Shown here: positions 17,117 through 25,711 of the stretch, in pieces
How positions within the stretch are numbered: position 1 is the first letter of the stretch
Layout: every line of letters begins with the position of its first letter
Source: Tamlana crocina
Lineage (GTDB): Bacteria > Bacteroidota > Bacteroidia > Flavobacteriales > Flavobacteriaceae
Direction: 5' to 3'
DNA: 64,000 nt
Assembly (NCBI GenBank): GCA_040429635.1
Contig: CP158972.1
Span: 873,501-937,500, forward strand
Notes under the pieces: model-generated
Seen by the model: the letters and a program-made list of their open reading frames with translations, nothing else
The model's database searches: none
Told to the model about the DNA's origin: nothing
Position numbers and translations under genes: made by a program

Positions 17117-18082
17117 TTAATAATACTCAATTTTTCTTTCAATTATATGTTTTGGAAAGTTGTTACTATAAATTGTTTTAACAATCCAATTATTCATTTT
17201 ATCATATTGAATTTGTATAGTTGATTCCTCATTAAATAAACTGTTTGAATAGATATTTCTGATTACATTTTCATAATCATCATATTCCAATAAACGTGTA
17301 GAAGACAAACTACTATCAAACTTGTAATTCTTTTCTTCGATAATTTTGCCTTTTGCATCATATTTATATTTTGATTTTGAATACAAAGTACTATCATTAA
17401 TAAATTCAATACTTTCTGTTTTAAAACCAAAATCATTGTACTTGTAGGTGTGAGTAAAAATCAAATTCCCGTAATAAGTATTGTCTTTAGTAATATTACC
17501 ATCTTTATCTATGGACTGATGTGTATAATAGCCATCGCCATCATAACAACTATATTCAATTAAATTATTGTCATTGTCATATTTATAAATATAAGTTTTT
17601 TGACCATTACTTAATTTAATTCTATTACCCATTTTATCATAATAAAACCAATTAACAGATTCAGCATTTCCATCTGAATTATAAATTATTCTTTTAATTA
17701 AATTCCCTTTTTCATCGTATTCAAATTTGTATTTAGAAGACAAATTTCCATTTTCTTTATAAACATTTTTTTCAATTATTTTATTGCTGGAATTATATTT
17801 GAATTTATAAGAAGTACCATTGTCAATGAGACCATAATTATATTTTTCTATCATATTCCCTATTTCGTTATACTTTATTAAATAATTGCCACCTATTACA
17901 CTACTTGTTCTAGCCCCTTTAATTATTTCACCAAATTTCATTTCTGCGGCATAAGAGAATGAACTTACTGATTTAACCTTTCCTTTTAGGTTCTCTTTAG
18001 TTAAATCGTTTTCCTTTATATTAGTATTACAACTAGTAATAAGGACAAATATCAATATCATTGATAATAATCTATGTTTCAT
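17117..18082 (-). CDS. Lipoprotein with YD/RHS-like short repeats
   Basis: A 321-residue protein with a lipoprotein signal (VLITSCNTN). From about residue 65 to the end it is built from degenerate units of about 20-25 residues of the type KYxYDxxGNxIEExxY (for example YNEIGNMIEKYNY, YDEKGNLIKRIIY, YDAKGKIIEEKNY). These resemble YD/RHS repeats and predict a long beta-sheet wrap. Codon use is more AT-rich than the neighbours, and the gene is isolated, which may suggest later acquisition. It could be a surface-exposed or secreted shell-like protein; it lacks any RHS core or toxin domain. Function unknown. Confidence 0.7.
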   Translation of the reverse strand: MKHRLLSMILIFVLITSCNTNIKENDLTKENLKGKVKSVSSFSYAAEMKFGEIIKGARTSSVIGGNYLIKYNEIGNMIEKYNYGLIDNGTSYKFKYNSSNKIIEKNVYKENGNLSSKYKFEYDEKGNLIKRIIYNSDGNAESVNWFYYDKMGNRIKLSNGQKTYIYKYDNDNNLIEYSCYDGDGYYTHQSIDKDGNITKDNTYYGNLIFTHTYKYNDFGFKTESIEFINDSTLYSKSKYKYDAKGKIIEEKNYKFDSSLSSTRLLEYDDYENVIRNIYSNSLFNEESTIQIQYDKMNNWIVKTIYSNNFPKHIIERKIEYY

Positions 18083-18249
18083 TTTTTGATATTTATTAAA
18101 GTCTAATTACAAAGTTTTTTAAATTACGGCCAACAGTTGTATAAACACAATTAGGTTTATCAACATTACATTTATTTCAATTAAAAATGTCACTAACGAA
18201 AATAGCCGAAATGTTTTACAAAAACAACAAAAGTTTCTGTCGCCAACAG

Positions 18250-18969
18250 TTACTCAATAATCTCCACATTCCGGATATAAATGTTCCGTAGTGGCCAGTC
18301 GGCATCATCCGTTTCTACTTTTGCAATTTTGTCAATTACGTCCATACCGCGGGTTACATGGCCAAAAATGGTATAATCGCCGTTTAGGTAATGAGCACCG
18401 CCATGCTGTTGAACTATAAAAAACTCATAGGGCGAGGCCAGTTTATGTGGGTTGTCTATTTCGCTGCTGGGCATGGAAATAACGCCGCGGTCGTGCTTAA
18501 AGCCACGCTTGGTGTCGGGTGGCAGCAGGTATTGCCCAATGGCGTGGCGCTTGTCCAAGGTTTTTTGGTCGTCGCTGTGGCCGGCCTGTACCATAAAATT
18601 ATCGATCACGCGGTAAAATTGGGTGCCGTTAAAATACTTCTGTTTGGTGAGGAAAATAAAATTAGAGCGGTGGAATTTGGTTTCATCATACAACAACACA
18701 TCAAACGAACCCAAATCGGTAGTAATGCGCACCTTATTTTCTTTGTGTTTTTTGTCGTATTGCAAGAAAAATTCCATGGCGTTTTTTTCCGTCAACAACG
18801 GAAATTCGCGCTCGGGCAATTCGCTCACCACCTTGGATTCTGTTTCCGTTTTTAGTTCAGAACTATCTATTTGTTCAACTTCGGTTTTTGGGGTGCTTTT
18901 ATGTTTAGATTTTTTATCTTCACAATTCAAAAAAACGGCAAACAAACACAGTAATAAATACAGTCTCAT
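18250..18969 (-). CDS. Cyclophilin-type peptidyl-prolyl isomerase lipoprotein
   Basis: A 239-residue protein with a lipoprotein signal (FLNCEDK, Cys about residue 16), a Ser/Thr/Lys/Glu-rich linker, and a cyclophilin domain from about residue 75. Family features include VLLYDETKFHRSNFIFLTKQKYFNGTQFYRVIDNFMVQAG, the RGVISMPS strand and EFFIVQQ..YLNGDYTIFGHVTRGMDVIDKI. The domain has an insertion of about 25 residues (TLDKRHAIGQYLLPPDTKRG) common in Bacteroidota lipoprotein cyclophilins. It should help fold exported proteins in the periplasm. It is a single leftward gene. Confidence 0.9.
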   Translation of the reverse strand: MRLYLLLCLFAVFLNCEDKKSKHKSTPKTEVEQIDSSELKTETESKVVSELPEREFPLLTEKNAMEFFLQYDKKHKENKVRITTDLGSFDVLLYDETKFHRSNFIFLTKQKYFNGTQFYRVIDNFMVQAGHSDDQKTLDKRHAIGQYLLPPDTKRGFKHDRGVISMPSSEIDNPHKLASPYEFFIVQQHGGAHYLNGDYTIFGHVTRGMDVIDKIAKVETDDADWPLRNIYIRNVEIIE

Positions 18970-19050
18970 TAATTAATATTTTAGTCGCCAATAAGGCTTT
19001 TCTAGATGAATTTCGATTATACACAATAGCTTACAATGAGTTGAGCGTTA

Positions 19051-19094
19051 CCCTGAATTGTCACACTGAGCGGAGTCGAAGTGTTATTTCAGGG
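19051..19094. repeat. Repeat hairpin containing CTGAGCGGAGTCGAAG
   Basis: CCCTGAA (19051-19057) pairs with TTCAGGG (19088-19094); between them is CACACTGAGCGGAGTCGAAGTG, the same family as 14474-14534. A further common string, GATGCTGAAACAAGTTCAG, follows at about 19132. Confidence 0.7.
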
Positions 19095-19192
19095 TCGCAT
19101 TATAAGGTTTTGGTTTTTTAATTTTTTTTGAGATGCTGAAACAAGTTCAGTATGACGATAACCTATTTTATGTTAAAAAAAAGAACATTCAA

Positions 19193-19834
19193 ATGAATTT
19201 CGATGAATTTCAGCAATCGCTTTCAAAAATAAAAAATATACCGCTTCTAGGCGAATCCTCGCATTTTAAAATGGTACCACCATTTAGGCAGGAGCTTTTA
19301 AAAAAGCAGACGGAAGCCATAAAACGCGCCAAACATGCTGGGGTTATGGCTTTGTTTTACCCTAATGAAAGCCAGCAAACCCAATTGGTTTTGATATTGC
19401 GGAAAACTTACAAAGGGGTGCATTCGGCACAAGTGGGTTTTCCTGGTGGGAAGTTGGAAAAGTACGACCAATCGTTGGAAGAAGCGGCTTTGCGGGAAAC
19501 CGAAGAGGAAATTGGCGTGCCCGTTAAACAGGTTAAAGTGATGAAAAAATTGTCGCAGGTGTATATTCCGCCCAGTAATTTTTATGTGCAGCCTTTTATC
19601 GGAATTACCGAAACCACCCCAAAATTTATAAAACAAGACGATGAAGTTGAGGATGTTATCGAGGTGGATTTGGAACATTTTTTGGACGATGCCGTTTTAA
19701 TTACCAAACGATTGACTACCTCGTATAGTGTTGAGGTTGAGGTGCCTGCGTTTAAACTTAACGGTTATATTGTTTGGGGGGCTACCGCCATGATGCTCAG
19801 TGAGATTAAAGATATGCTGAAACAACTTTGGTAG
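19193..19834 (+). CDS. NUDIX hydrolase, CoA pyrophosphatase type
   Basis: The ATG at 19193 (MNFDEFQQSL) is preferred; an upstream in-frame ATG at 19133 lies inside a dispersed repeat. The 213-residue product has the NUDIX box GGKLEKYDQSLEEAALRETEEEIG (about residues 84-107), with the REtEEEiG metal ligands intact, and the preceding LRKTYKGVHSAQVGFPGG stretch characteristic of the CoA diphosphatase (NudL/YeaB) branch. Expected reaction: cleavage of CoA or acyl-CoA to phosphopantetheine and 3',5'-ADP. It is 98 bp upstream of an acyltransferase gene on the same strand. Confidence 0.88.
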   Translation: MNFDEFQQSLSKIKNIPLLGESSHFKMVPPFRQELLKKQTEAIKRAKHAGVMALFYPNESQQTQLVLILRKTYKGVHSAQVGFPGGKLEKYDQSLEEAALRETEEEIGVPVKQVKVMKKLSQVYIPPSNFYVQPFIGITETTPKFIKQDDEVEDVIEVDLEHFLDDAVLITKRLTTSYSVEVEVPAFKLNGYIVWGATAMMLSEIKDMLKQLW

Positions 19835-19932
19835 TTTATTTTGTTTATTACATTTGTAGGCTCAATTTGGGCGGCTTTTGGCATATTTTGCTTAAATTGG
19901 TATAGCAACCAAACTATTTTCAACTCGTATTC

Positions 19933-20730
19933 ATGGGATTGTTTAAAAGAAATCCATTCGGACATATATTAATAATTAAAAAATGGCTCATCAGGGTGTT
20001 GGGAGCGATGACGCACCGTCGGTTTCGTGGTTTTAACGAACTGCAAATCGAAGGTTCAGAAATCATAAAAGACCTGCCCGATACCAATGTGCTCTTCATT
20101 TCAAACCACCAAACTTATTTTGCCGATGTAGTGGCTATGTTCCACGTATTTAATGCCAGTTTAAGCGGGCGTGTAGATTCCATAAAAAATGTAGGTTACC
20201 TCTGGAATCCTAAATTGAACATTTATTACGTGGCCGCCAAGGAAACCATGAAGGCCGGATTGTTGCCAAAAATTTTGGCCTACGTGGGGTCGGTGAGCAT
20301 TGAACGGACTTGGCGTTCCGAAGGAAAGGATGTGAACCGTCAGGTACGGATGAGTGATATTTCAAACATTGGCAAGGCTTTGGATGATGGTTGGGTAATC
20401 ACTTTTCCACAGGGCACTACCACGCCATTCAAACCAATTAGGAAAGGTACGGCACATATAATAAAGCGCTACAAACCTGTGGTGATTCCTATTGTTATTG
20501 ATGGTTTTAGGAGGTCGTTCGATAAAAAAGGATTGCGCATCAAAAAGAAAAACATTCTCCAAACCATGGAAATTAAACCGCCTTTGGAAATTGATTACGA
20601 TAACGAAACCACCGATGAAATCGTAAAGAAAATTGAATATGCCATCGAGCAACACCCGTCATTCTTAAAGGTGATTCCTCAAAAAGAACTCGAAGCCCAA
20701 GAAGAGCTGAACAAAAAGCGGGAGTGGTAG
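19933..20730 (+). CDS. plsC: PlsC-type 1-acylglycerol-3-phosphate acyltransferase
   Basis: A 265-residue acyltransferase. The catalytic NHX4D motif is SNHQTYFADV (about residues 58-67), and the substrate block FPQGTTTPFKPIRKGTA (about 157-173) takes the place of the usual FPEGTRS. A short membrane-contacting segment may lie near residues 10-25. It would transfer an acyl chain to lysophosphatidate or a related lipid. Because the glycerophosphate block is slightly atypical (FPQGTTT), another lipid acceptor such as an ornithine or glycine lipid is possible. Confidence 0.82.
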   Translation: MGLFKRNPFGHILIIKKWLIRVLGAMTHRRFRGFNELQIEGSEIIKDLPDTNVLFISNHQTYFADVVAMFHVFNASLSGRVDSIKNVGYLWNPKLNIYYVAAKETMKAGLLPKILAYVGSVSIERTWRSEGKDVNRQVRMSDISNIGKALDDGWVITFPQGTTTPFKPIRKGTAHIIKRYKPVVIPIVIDGFRRSFDKKGLRIKKKNILQTMEIKPPLEIDYDNETTDEIVKKIEYAIEQHPSFLKVIPQKELEAQEELNKKREW

Positions 20731-20818
20731 TTTCTTTTCAGTTAATAACTCCTAAAAACTTCACTTCAAAAAACGCATCATAATCTTTATTTTGCAGAAC
20801 TTTTTTAAACCGTTTTAA

Positions 20819-23110
20819 ATGAAGGTCTGTATTGCCGAAAAACCTAGTGTTGCCCGCGAAATTGCCTCCGTGTTAGGGGCCAATACCAAACGTGATGGCT
20901 ATTTTGAGGGCAATGGCTATGCGGTAACCTACACTTTTGGGCATCTTTGTACATTAAAAGAACCCAACGATTACAAACCGTATTGGAAAAGTTGGGATTT
21001 AAACAATTTGCCCATGCTGCCCGAAAAGTTCGAAACTAAAGTGGTGGCCAATTCGGGCATCCAAAAACAATTTAAAATAGTAAAAAGTTTATTTGATAAA
21101 GCCGAAGTTGTTATAAACTGCGGTGATGCGGGGCAGGAGGGTGAGCTCATACAGCGGTGGGTAATGAACGAGGCGCACTATAAAGGCGAAGTGAAACGCT
21201 TGTGGATTTCGTCATTGACCACCGAAGCCATTAAAGAAGGCTTTGAAAACCTAAAACCAGCCACTGATTACGATAATTTGTACTATGCTGGTTTTTCCCG
21301 TGCCATTGGCGATTGGCTGCTCGGTATGAATGCCACCCGTTTGTATACAGTAAAACATGGCGGTTATAAACAAGTGCTGTCGGTGGGGCGTGTGCAAACC
21401 CCCACTTTGGCTATGGTGGTGAACCGGTTTAAGGAAATCGAAAATTTTAAGCCACAACCGTATTGGGAACTTCAAACGCTATATCGCGAAACGCTTTTTA
21501 GTTACGAAGAGGGCCGATTTTTAAAGAAGGAAGATGGTGAAGCCTTGGCCAATAAAGTGAAGGAAAGTGAGTTCGAAATCATTTCCATCGAAAAAAAGAA
21601 GGGTAAGGATTATGCGCCCAAATTGTTCGATTTAACAGGGTTGCAGGTGTATTGCAACACCAAGTTTGGGTTTTCGGCGGAAGAAACTTTAAAGATAGTC
21701 CAAACGCTATACGAACGGAAAGTGGTGACTTACCCCAGAGTGGATACTACCTTTTTACCAAACGATATGTATCCGAAAGTATCGGGCATTCTTCAAAAAC
21801 TGACGCAATATTCGGTATTGACGCAACCGCTTTTAGGAAAGAAAATTAAAAAGTCGAAGCGTGTTTTTGACGATAAAAAAGTGACCGATCACCACGCCAT
21901 TATTCCCACGGGTATGCAAACCCAGCTCAACCCCGTACAACAGCAGGTTTACGATATTATTGTTCGGCGTTTTATTGCAGTGTTTTATGACGATTGTACC
22001 GTATCGAACACCACGGTGTTGGGTAGTGCTGCCGAGGTAACGTTTAAAGCCACTGGTAAAGAAATTTTAGATAAAGGTTGGCGCATCGTATTCGAAAATC
22101 CCAATAAAAAAGAAAAGGAATCGGGTATTTTGCCCACTTTCGAAAAAGGTGAAAAAGGCCCACACGAACCGTCGTTTTTAGAAAAGGAAACCAAACCGCC
22201 CAATCAATATACAGAAGCCTCGTTGCTTCGGGCCATGGAAACGGCGGGAAAACAGGTAGACGACGAAGAGCTTCGCGACTTAATGAAAGAAAACGGTATT
22301 GGCCGTCCATCAACACGAGCCAATATTATTGAAACGCTGTTTAAACGGAAATATATTAAGCGGAACAAAAAACAGGTGCTGCCCACAGTTACAGGCATTC
22401 AGTTGATTGAAACCATTCAGAACGATTTGTTGAAATCGGCCGAGCTTACCGGGAAGTGGGAAAAGCAGTTAAAAGACATCGAAAAAGGAGAATACAGTGC
22501 GGCTGCGTTTATAAAAAATATGAAGCGCATGGTAGATGCCTTGGTTTATGAAGTGCGCAGCGAAACCAAGCGGGCCAATATTTCGCAGGCCAACGTGATA
22601 AAAAACAGGCAGGCCAAAGCAGCCGAAAAAAAGCAAAAAGGCCTTTTGGCCGAAACCTGTCCCAAGTGTAAAAAGGGGACCTTGATAAAAGGGAAATCGG
22701 CTTATGGTTGCAGTGCGTTTAAGTCGGGTTGTCGTTTTGTGTTGCCCTTTAAGTTTGCTGAAAAGAAAATTTCAGAAAAACAGTTTATCCGCTTACTTCA
22801 AAAGGGAAGTACTGTGAATTTAAAAGGGTTTAAGACCGAGGCAGGAACTGTTGAAGGCTTGTTGCGTTTTGATGATGATTTCAACTTAAAATTGGAACCC
22901 AAAAAGTTTGCCGCGAAAGCGAAACCTGATGAGCTAAAGTGCCCCAAATGCCAAAAAGGGAATATTATAAAAGGAAAAACGGCCTACGGTTGTAGTAATT
23001 ATTCATCGGGCTGCGATTTTAAAGTGCCTTTTGAAGTGGTAAAAGCCAAAATAAACGGACAGAAACCGACAAAAGAATTGGTGTATAAAATTTTAAGTGG
23101 TCATGCATAA
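20819..23110 (+). CDS. topB: DNA topoisomerase III (type IA)
   Basis: A 763-residue type IA topoisomerase. The N-terminal Toprim domain starts MKVCIAEKPSVAREIASVLGA, with the acidic GDAGQEGELI block. The catalytic Tyr305 lies in VVTYPRVDTTFLP. The IGRPSTRANII block is present near residue 498. Two C-terminal zinc-ribbon-like repeats have CPKC...GCSAFKSGC and CPKC...GCSNYSSGC. It decatenates and relaxes negatively supercoiled DNA by cutting one strand. The next gene overlaps its 3' end. Confidence 0.95.
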   Translation: MKVCIAEKPSVAREIASVLGANTKRDGYFEGNGYAVTYTFGHLCTLKEPNDYKPYWKSWDLNNLPMLPEKFETKVVANSGIQKQFKIVKSLFDKAEVVINCGDAGQEGELIQRWVMNEAHYKGEVKRLWISSLTTEAIKEGFENLKPATDYDNLYYAGFSRAIGDWLLGMNATRLYTVKHGGYKQVLSVGRVQTPTLAMVVNRFKEIENFKPQPYWELQTLYRETLFSYEEGRFLKKEDGEALANKVKESEFEIISIEKKKGKDYAPKLFDLTGLQVYCNTKFGFSAEETLKIVQTLYERKVVTYPRVDTTFLPNDMYPKVSGILQKLTQYSVLTQPLLGKKIKKSKRVFDDKKVTDHHAIIPTGMQTQLNPVQQQVYDIIVRRFIAVFYDDCTVSNTTVLGSAAEVTFKATGKEILDKGWRIVFENPNKKEKESGILPTFEKGEKGPHEPSFLEKETKPPNQYTEASLLRAMETAGKQVDDEELRDLMKENGIGRPSTRANIIETLFKRKYIKRNKKQVLPTVTGIQLIETIQNDLLKSAELTGKWEKQLKDIEKGEYSAAAFIKNMKRMVDALVYEVRSETKRANISQANVIKNRQAKAAEKKQKGLLAETCPKCKKGTLIKGKSAYGCSAFKSGCRFVLPFKFAEKKISEKQFIRLLQKGSTVNLKGFKTEAGTVEGLLRFDDDFNLKLEPKKFAAKAKPDELKCPKCQKGNIIKGKTAYGCSNYSSGCDFKVPFEVVKAKINGQKPTKELVYKILSGHA

Positions 23111-23681
23111 AACGGCACACAAACACTTTGTAATTTATAAACCATTTCGAGTTTTAAGTCAGTTTAGAAGCAATTCCAGCAAACAGCAATCCAAACGATT
23201 TTTAGGTGAGTTTTATGATTTTCCCGTTGGAATTATGGCGATTGGGCGCTTGGATGAAACTTCGGAAGGTTTACTGCTGCTTACTACAGATGGCAAAACC
23301 AGCGCTTTTATAAACAGTCAAAAAGTTGAAAAGGAATATTATGCACAGGTGGATGGCGATATTTCGGAAGAAGCTGTTGAAAAGCTGAAAGCAGGGATTG
23401 AAATTAGTATCAACGGAAAAAAATACACTACCAAGCCATGCCAAGTTTTTAAATTGGAAAGCATACCCCATTTGCCCGAAAGAGGTAAAAAGATACGCGA
23501 CGCGCGCCACGGCCCCACGAGTTGGGTGTCGATAACCTTAACCGAAGGGAAATTTAGGCAGGTACGAAAAATGACCTCGGCTGTTGGATTCCCGACGCTG
23601 CGTTTGGTGCGTGTTCGGATAGGGCAAATTAAAATAGGCAGTATGCAGCCCGGCGATGTTTTGGAGTTTCAAACATTCTGA
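23103..23681 (+). CDS. Pseudouridine synthase, RsuA/RluE type
   Basis: The ATG at 23103 is chosen over an in-frame GTG two codons upstream; it overlaps the topB stop by eight bases. The 192-residue protein has the catalytic GRLDETSEGLLLLTTDG motif with the essential Asp, and the later GKFRQVRKMTSAVGFPTLRLVRVRIG block. There is no N-terminal S4 domain and the length is short, both as in RluE, so it probably modifies 23S rRNA (U2457 equivalent). The precise target is inferred. Confidence 0.9.
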   Translation: MHKTAHKHFVIYKPFRVLSQFRSNSSKQQSKRFLGEFYDFPVGIMAIGRLDETSEGLLLLTTDGKTSAFINSQKVEKEYYAQVDGDISEEAVEKLKAGIEISINGKKYTTKPCQVFKLESIPHLPERGKKIRDARHGPTSWVSITLTEGKFRQVRKMTSAVGFPTLRLVRVRIGQIKIGSMQPGDVLEFQTF

Positions 23682-23769
23682 AAAGAAATTAGAATTCAAG
23701 ATTTCTACTTAATATTCAAAAGTTCAATTTAATTAAAAAAAATAAAAATTCTATTTTTTTCAACTAAAT

Positions 23770-23790
23770 GTAAAGTTTTGTTTACTTTTG
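23770..23790 (+). promoter_or_regulatory. Promoter with overlapping candidate operator
   Basis: The -7 element TACTTTTG is at 23783-23790. An inverted repeat GTAAA-N6-TTTAC at 23770-23785 overlaps its 5' edge, a position suited to autorepression by the small HTH protein encoded in the same transcript. The link is inferred. Confidence 0.4.
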
Positions 23791-23807
23791 TATAAAAATA
23801 ATAGAAT

Positions 23808-24260
23808 ATGAAAATTCAAATATTACCAAATTGGTGCAAAAAACTTGGACTTGCTCTTTTCATTATAGCTTCTGTTTTAAACGGTGGTTTAAACTTTATC
23901 AACAATTCAATCTACAAATACAATTCTCATGGAATCAATATTTCTGAACAGCAATTACAATCAGATAACAATGGGTTTTTAGCGCTTCTTAGTGCTTTTA
24001 CGGGAGGAGTCTTTAATGTCGATTTTATAGCAATCATGTCTATGCTAATCTATATGATTTCAAAAGAAAAAGTTGAAGATGATTATATTGATAAATTGCG
24101 CCTAGAATCTTTTCAACTGACTTTTATAATTGGATTGTTGGCAACAATTGCTGTTTATCTTTTGAACAAGGATATAAAATTGACATTGGATTATTTTATT
24201 TTTCCACTACTTTGGTGCTATATAGCCATATTCCTAATCAAACGAAAACTATATCTATGA
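23808..24260 (+). CDS. Four-helix membrane protein of a membrane/HTH pair
   Basis: A 150-residue protein with about four predicted membrane segments (residues about 13-28, 60-83, 100-117, 124-144), Asn- and Leu-rich, without a signal peptide or known motif. Its stop overlaps the start of a small Xre-type regulator (ATGA). Pairs of a small multi-helix membrane protein and a YozG-like HTH protein are known to occur widely, but their cue is unknown. The composition is AT-rich, unlike topB upstream. Confidence 0.7.
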   Translation: MKIQILPNWCKKLGLALFIIASVLNGGLNFINNSIYKYNSHGINISEQQLQSDNNGFLALLSAFTGGVFNVDFIAIMSMLIYMISKEKVEDDYIDKLRLESFQLTFIIGLLATIAVYLLNKDIKLTLDYFIFPLLWCYIAIFLIKRKLYL

Positions 24261-24451
24261 AAAATTTAGTAAAAGTGGAAAGGGCAAGGCACAATTTAAC
24301 ACAAGCAGATTTAGCCAAAGAACTAGGGGTTTCAAGACAGACTATACATGCTATAGAAAAAAATAAATTTAATCCTTCTGTAACACTTGCAATAAAAATG
24401 GCTAGATTTTTCAGTGTTACCGTTGAATACTTATTTGAAATTGAAGACTAG
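24257..24451 (+). CDS. Small Xre-family (YozG-like) transcriptional regulator
   Basis: A 64-residue protein that is almost entirely one helix-turn-helix domain: MKNLVKVERARHNLTQADLAKELGVSRQTIHAIEKNKFNPSVTLAIKMARFF, ending TVEYLFEIED. I choose the ATG at 24257, overlapping the membrane-protein stop by four bases; the longer in-frame start lies inside that gene. It most likely represses its own operon through the inverted repeat upstream, with the membrane protein as sensor or target. Confidence 0.88.
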   Translation: MKNLVKVERARHNLTQADLAKELGVSRQTIHAIEKNKFNPSVTLAIKMARFFSVTVEYLFEIED

Positions 24452-24468
24452 TTTTAAACCACACTATT

Positions 24469-25704
24469 CTACTGAAAACGAATGGCCTTTACCGGCGATA
24501 TTTTGGTGATGATGTACGAGGGCACCAAAAGCATGAGCAAGCACAGTAGCAAAGTGCCTATGTTGAGTGCCAAAATGTAGCCGAAATTGATGTAAACTGA
24601 AACTTCGGAAACGTAATACACGCTGGGGTCGAGCGGAAACAATTTAAAATATTTTTGTGCAAATAGTAGCCCCAACCCGATGAGGTTTCCCCAAAACAGC
24701 CCAAGTAAAATTAAATACGAGGCGTTGAACAAAAACAGTTTGCGTATGCTCCAGTTGCTGCTTCCCAAGGCTTTTAAAATACCGATCATTTGGGTGCGCT
24801 CCAAGATTAAAACGAGCAGGGCGGTAATCATGTTAATGCCCGCTACGAGTATCATGATGCCAATAATGCCGTAAATGTTTTTGTCGAAAATTTTAACCCA
24901 TTCAAAAATGGAGTAGTATTTGTCGGTAACGGTTTGGGTATTAAAAGTAGATGGGGTGTTTTTGTAAATGTCTCGACCTTTTTGTTCCAGATCGTTGTAA
25001 TCGTCAATAAACACCTCTAAGTTTCCAATTTGGTCGTCTTCCCACCGGTTAATGCGTTGCAAATGCCTGATGTCTCCCAGGATGTATTGCGCATCTAAAT
25101 CCTGGAATCCGGAACTGTAAATGCCCACTACGTTGTAGGTAATGATGTTGGGCAGTTTTTCGGGGTCGTCTTTGGCAAATACCATTTGGAATTTATCGCC
25201 CACCTTAAACTGCAAACGCTTGGCCAAATATTCCGAAATTAAAACTTCTTCGTTGCGTTTTTCAGAGTAATCGGGCAATCGGCCGTCGATTAAAAATTCC
25301 TTAAAATAACCCCAGTTATAATCACTGCCAACACCTTTTAAATAAACCCCTTCAAAATCGGTTTCAGTGCGTATCACTCCAAATTTTGAAGCCACGCCCT
25401 GAACGTGTTTTATGCCATCAACCGATTTAAATTCCGGATAAAATTCCTGATTTTTCGAAATAGGAATAATGCTTTCCTGAGAATTGTTACTATCGTAATT
25501 GGTGATGGTAACGTGGCCGTTAAAAGCCACCACCTTATCGCGAATTTTTTGCTGAAGCCCAATACCCGTAGCAATAGCGACCATCATCACCACAATACCA
25601 ATGGCTATGGCGGCAATACCAATTTTTATTATTGGTGCCGAAACACTACTTTTATACGCTTTACTGCCAATAATACGTTTAGCTATAAAAAACTCGTAAT
25701 TCAA
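24469..25704 (-). CDS. ABC transporter permease, LolC/LolE type
   Basis: A 411-residue permease with a TTG start at 25704, forced because a stop codon lies two codons upstream in the frame. It has an N-terminal helix (PIIKIGIAAIAIGIVVMMVAIATGIG), a large periplasmic MacB-like domain, and three C-terminal FtsX-type helices (IIGIMILVAGINMITALLVLI; ALGSSNWSIRKLFLFNAS). This is the LolC/E layout for extracting lipoproteins from the inner membrane; a MacB-type export role is also possible. No ATPase gene is beside it. Its start lies only seven bases from a divergent gene. Confidence 0.85.
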   Translation of the reverse strand: MNYEFFIAKRIIGSKAYKSSVSAPIIKIGIAAIAIGIVVMMVAIATGIGLQQKIRDKVVAFNGHVTITNYDSNNSQESIIPISKNQEFYPEFKSVDGIKHVQGVASKFGVIRTETDFEGVYLKGVGSDYNWGYFKEFLIDGRLPDYSEKRNEEVLISEYLAKRLQFKVGDKFQMVFAKDDPEKLPNIITYNVVGIYSSGFQDLDAQYILGDIRHLQRINRWEDDQIGNLEVFIDDYNDLEQKGRDIYKNTPSTFNTQTVTDKYYSIFEWVKIFDKNIYGIIGIMILVAGINMITALLVLILERTQMIGILKALGSSNWSIRKLFLFNASYLILLGLFWGNLIGLGLLFAQKYFKLFPLDPSVYYVSEVSVYINFGYILALNIGTLLLCLLMLLVPSYIITKISPVKAIRFQ

Positions 25705-25711
25705 TTTTTAA

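Noticed and set aside
20819..23681. Plasmid or conjugative element suggested by topoisomerase III
   Set aside because: No relaxase, conjugation or replication genes are near; flanking genes are ordinary chromosomal genes.
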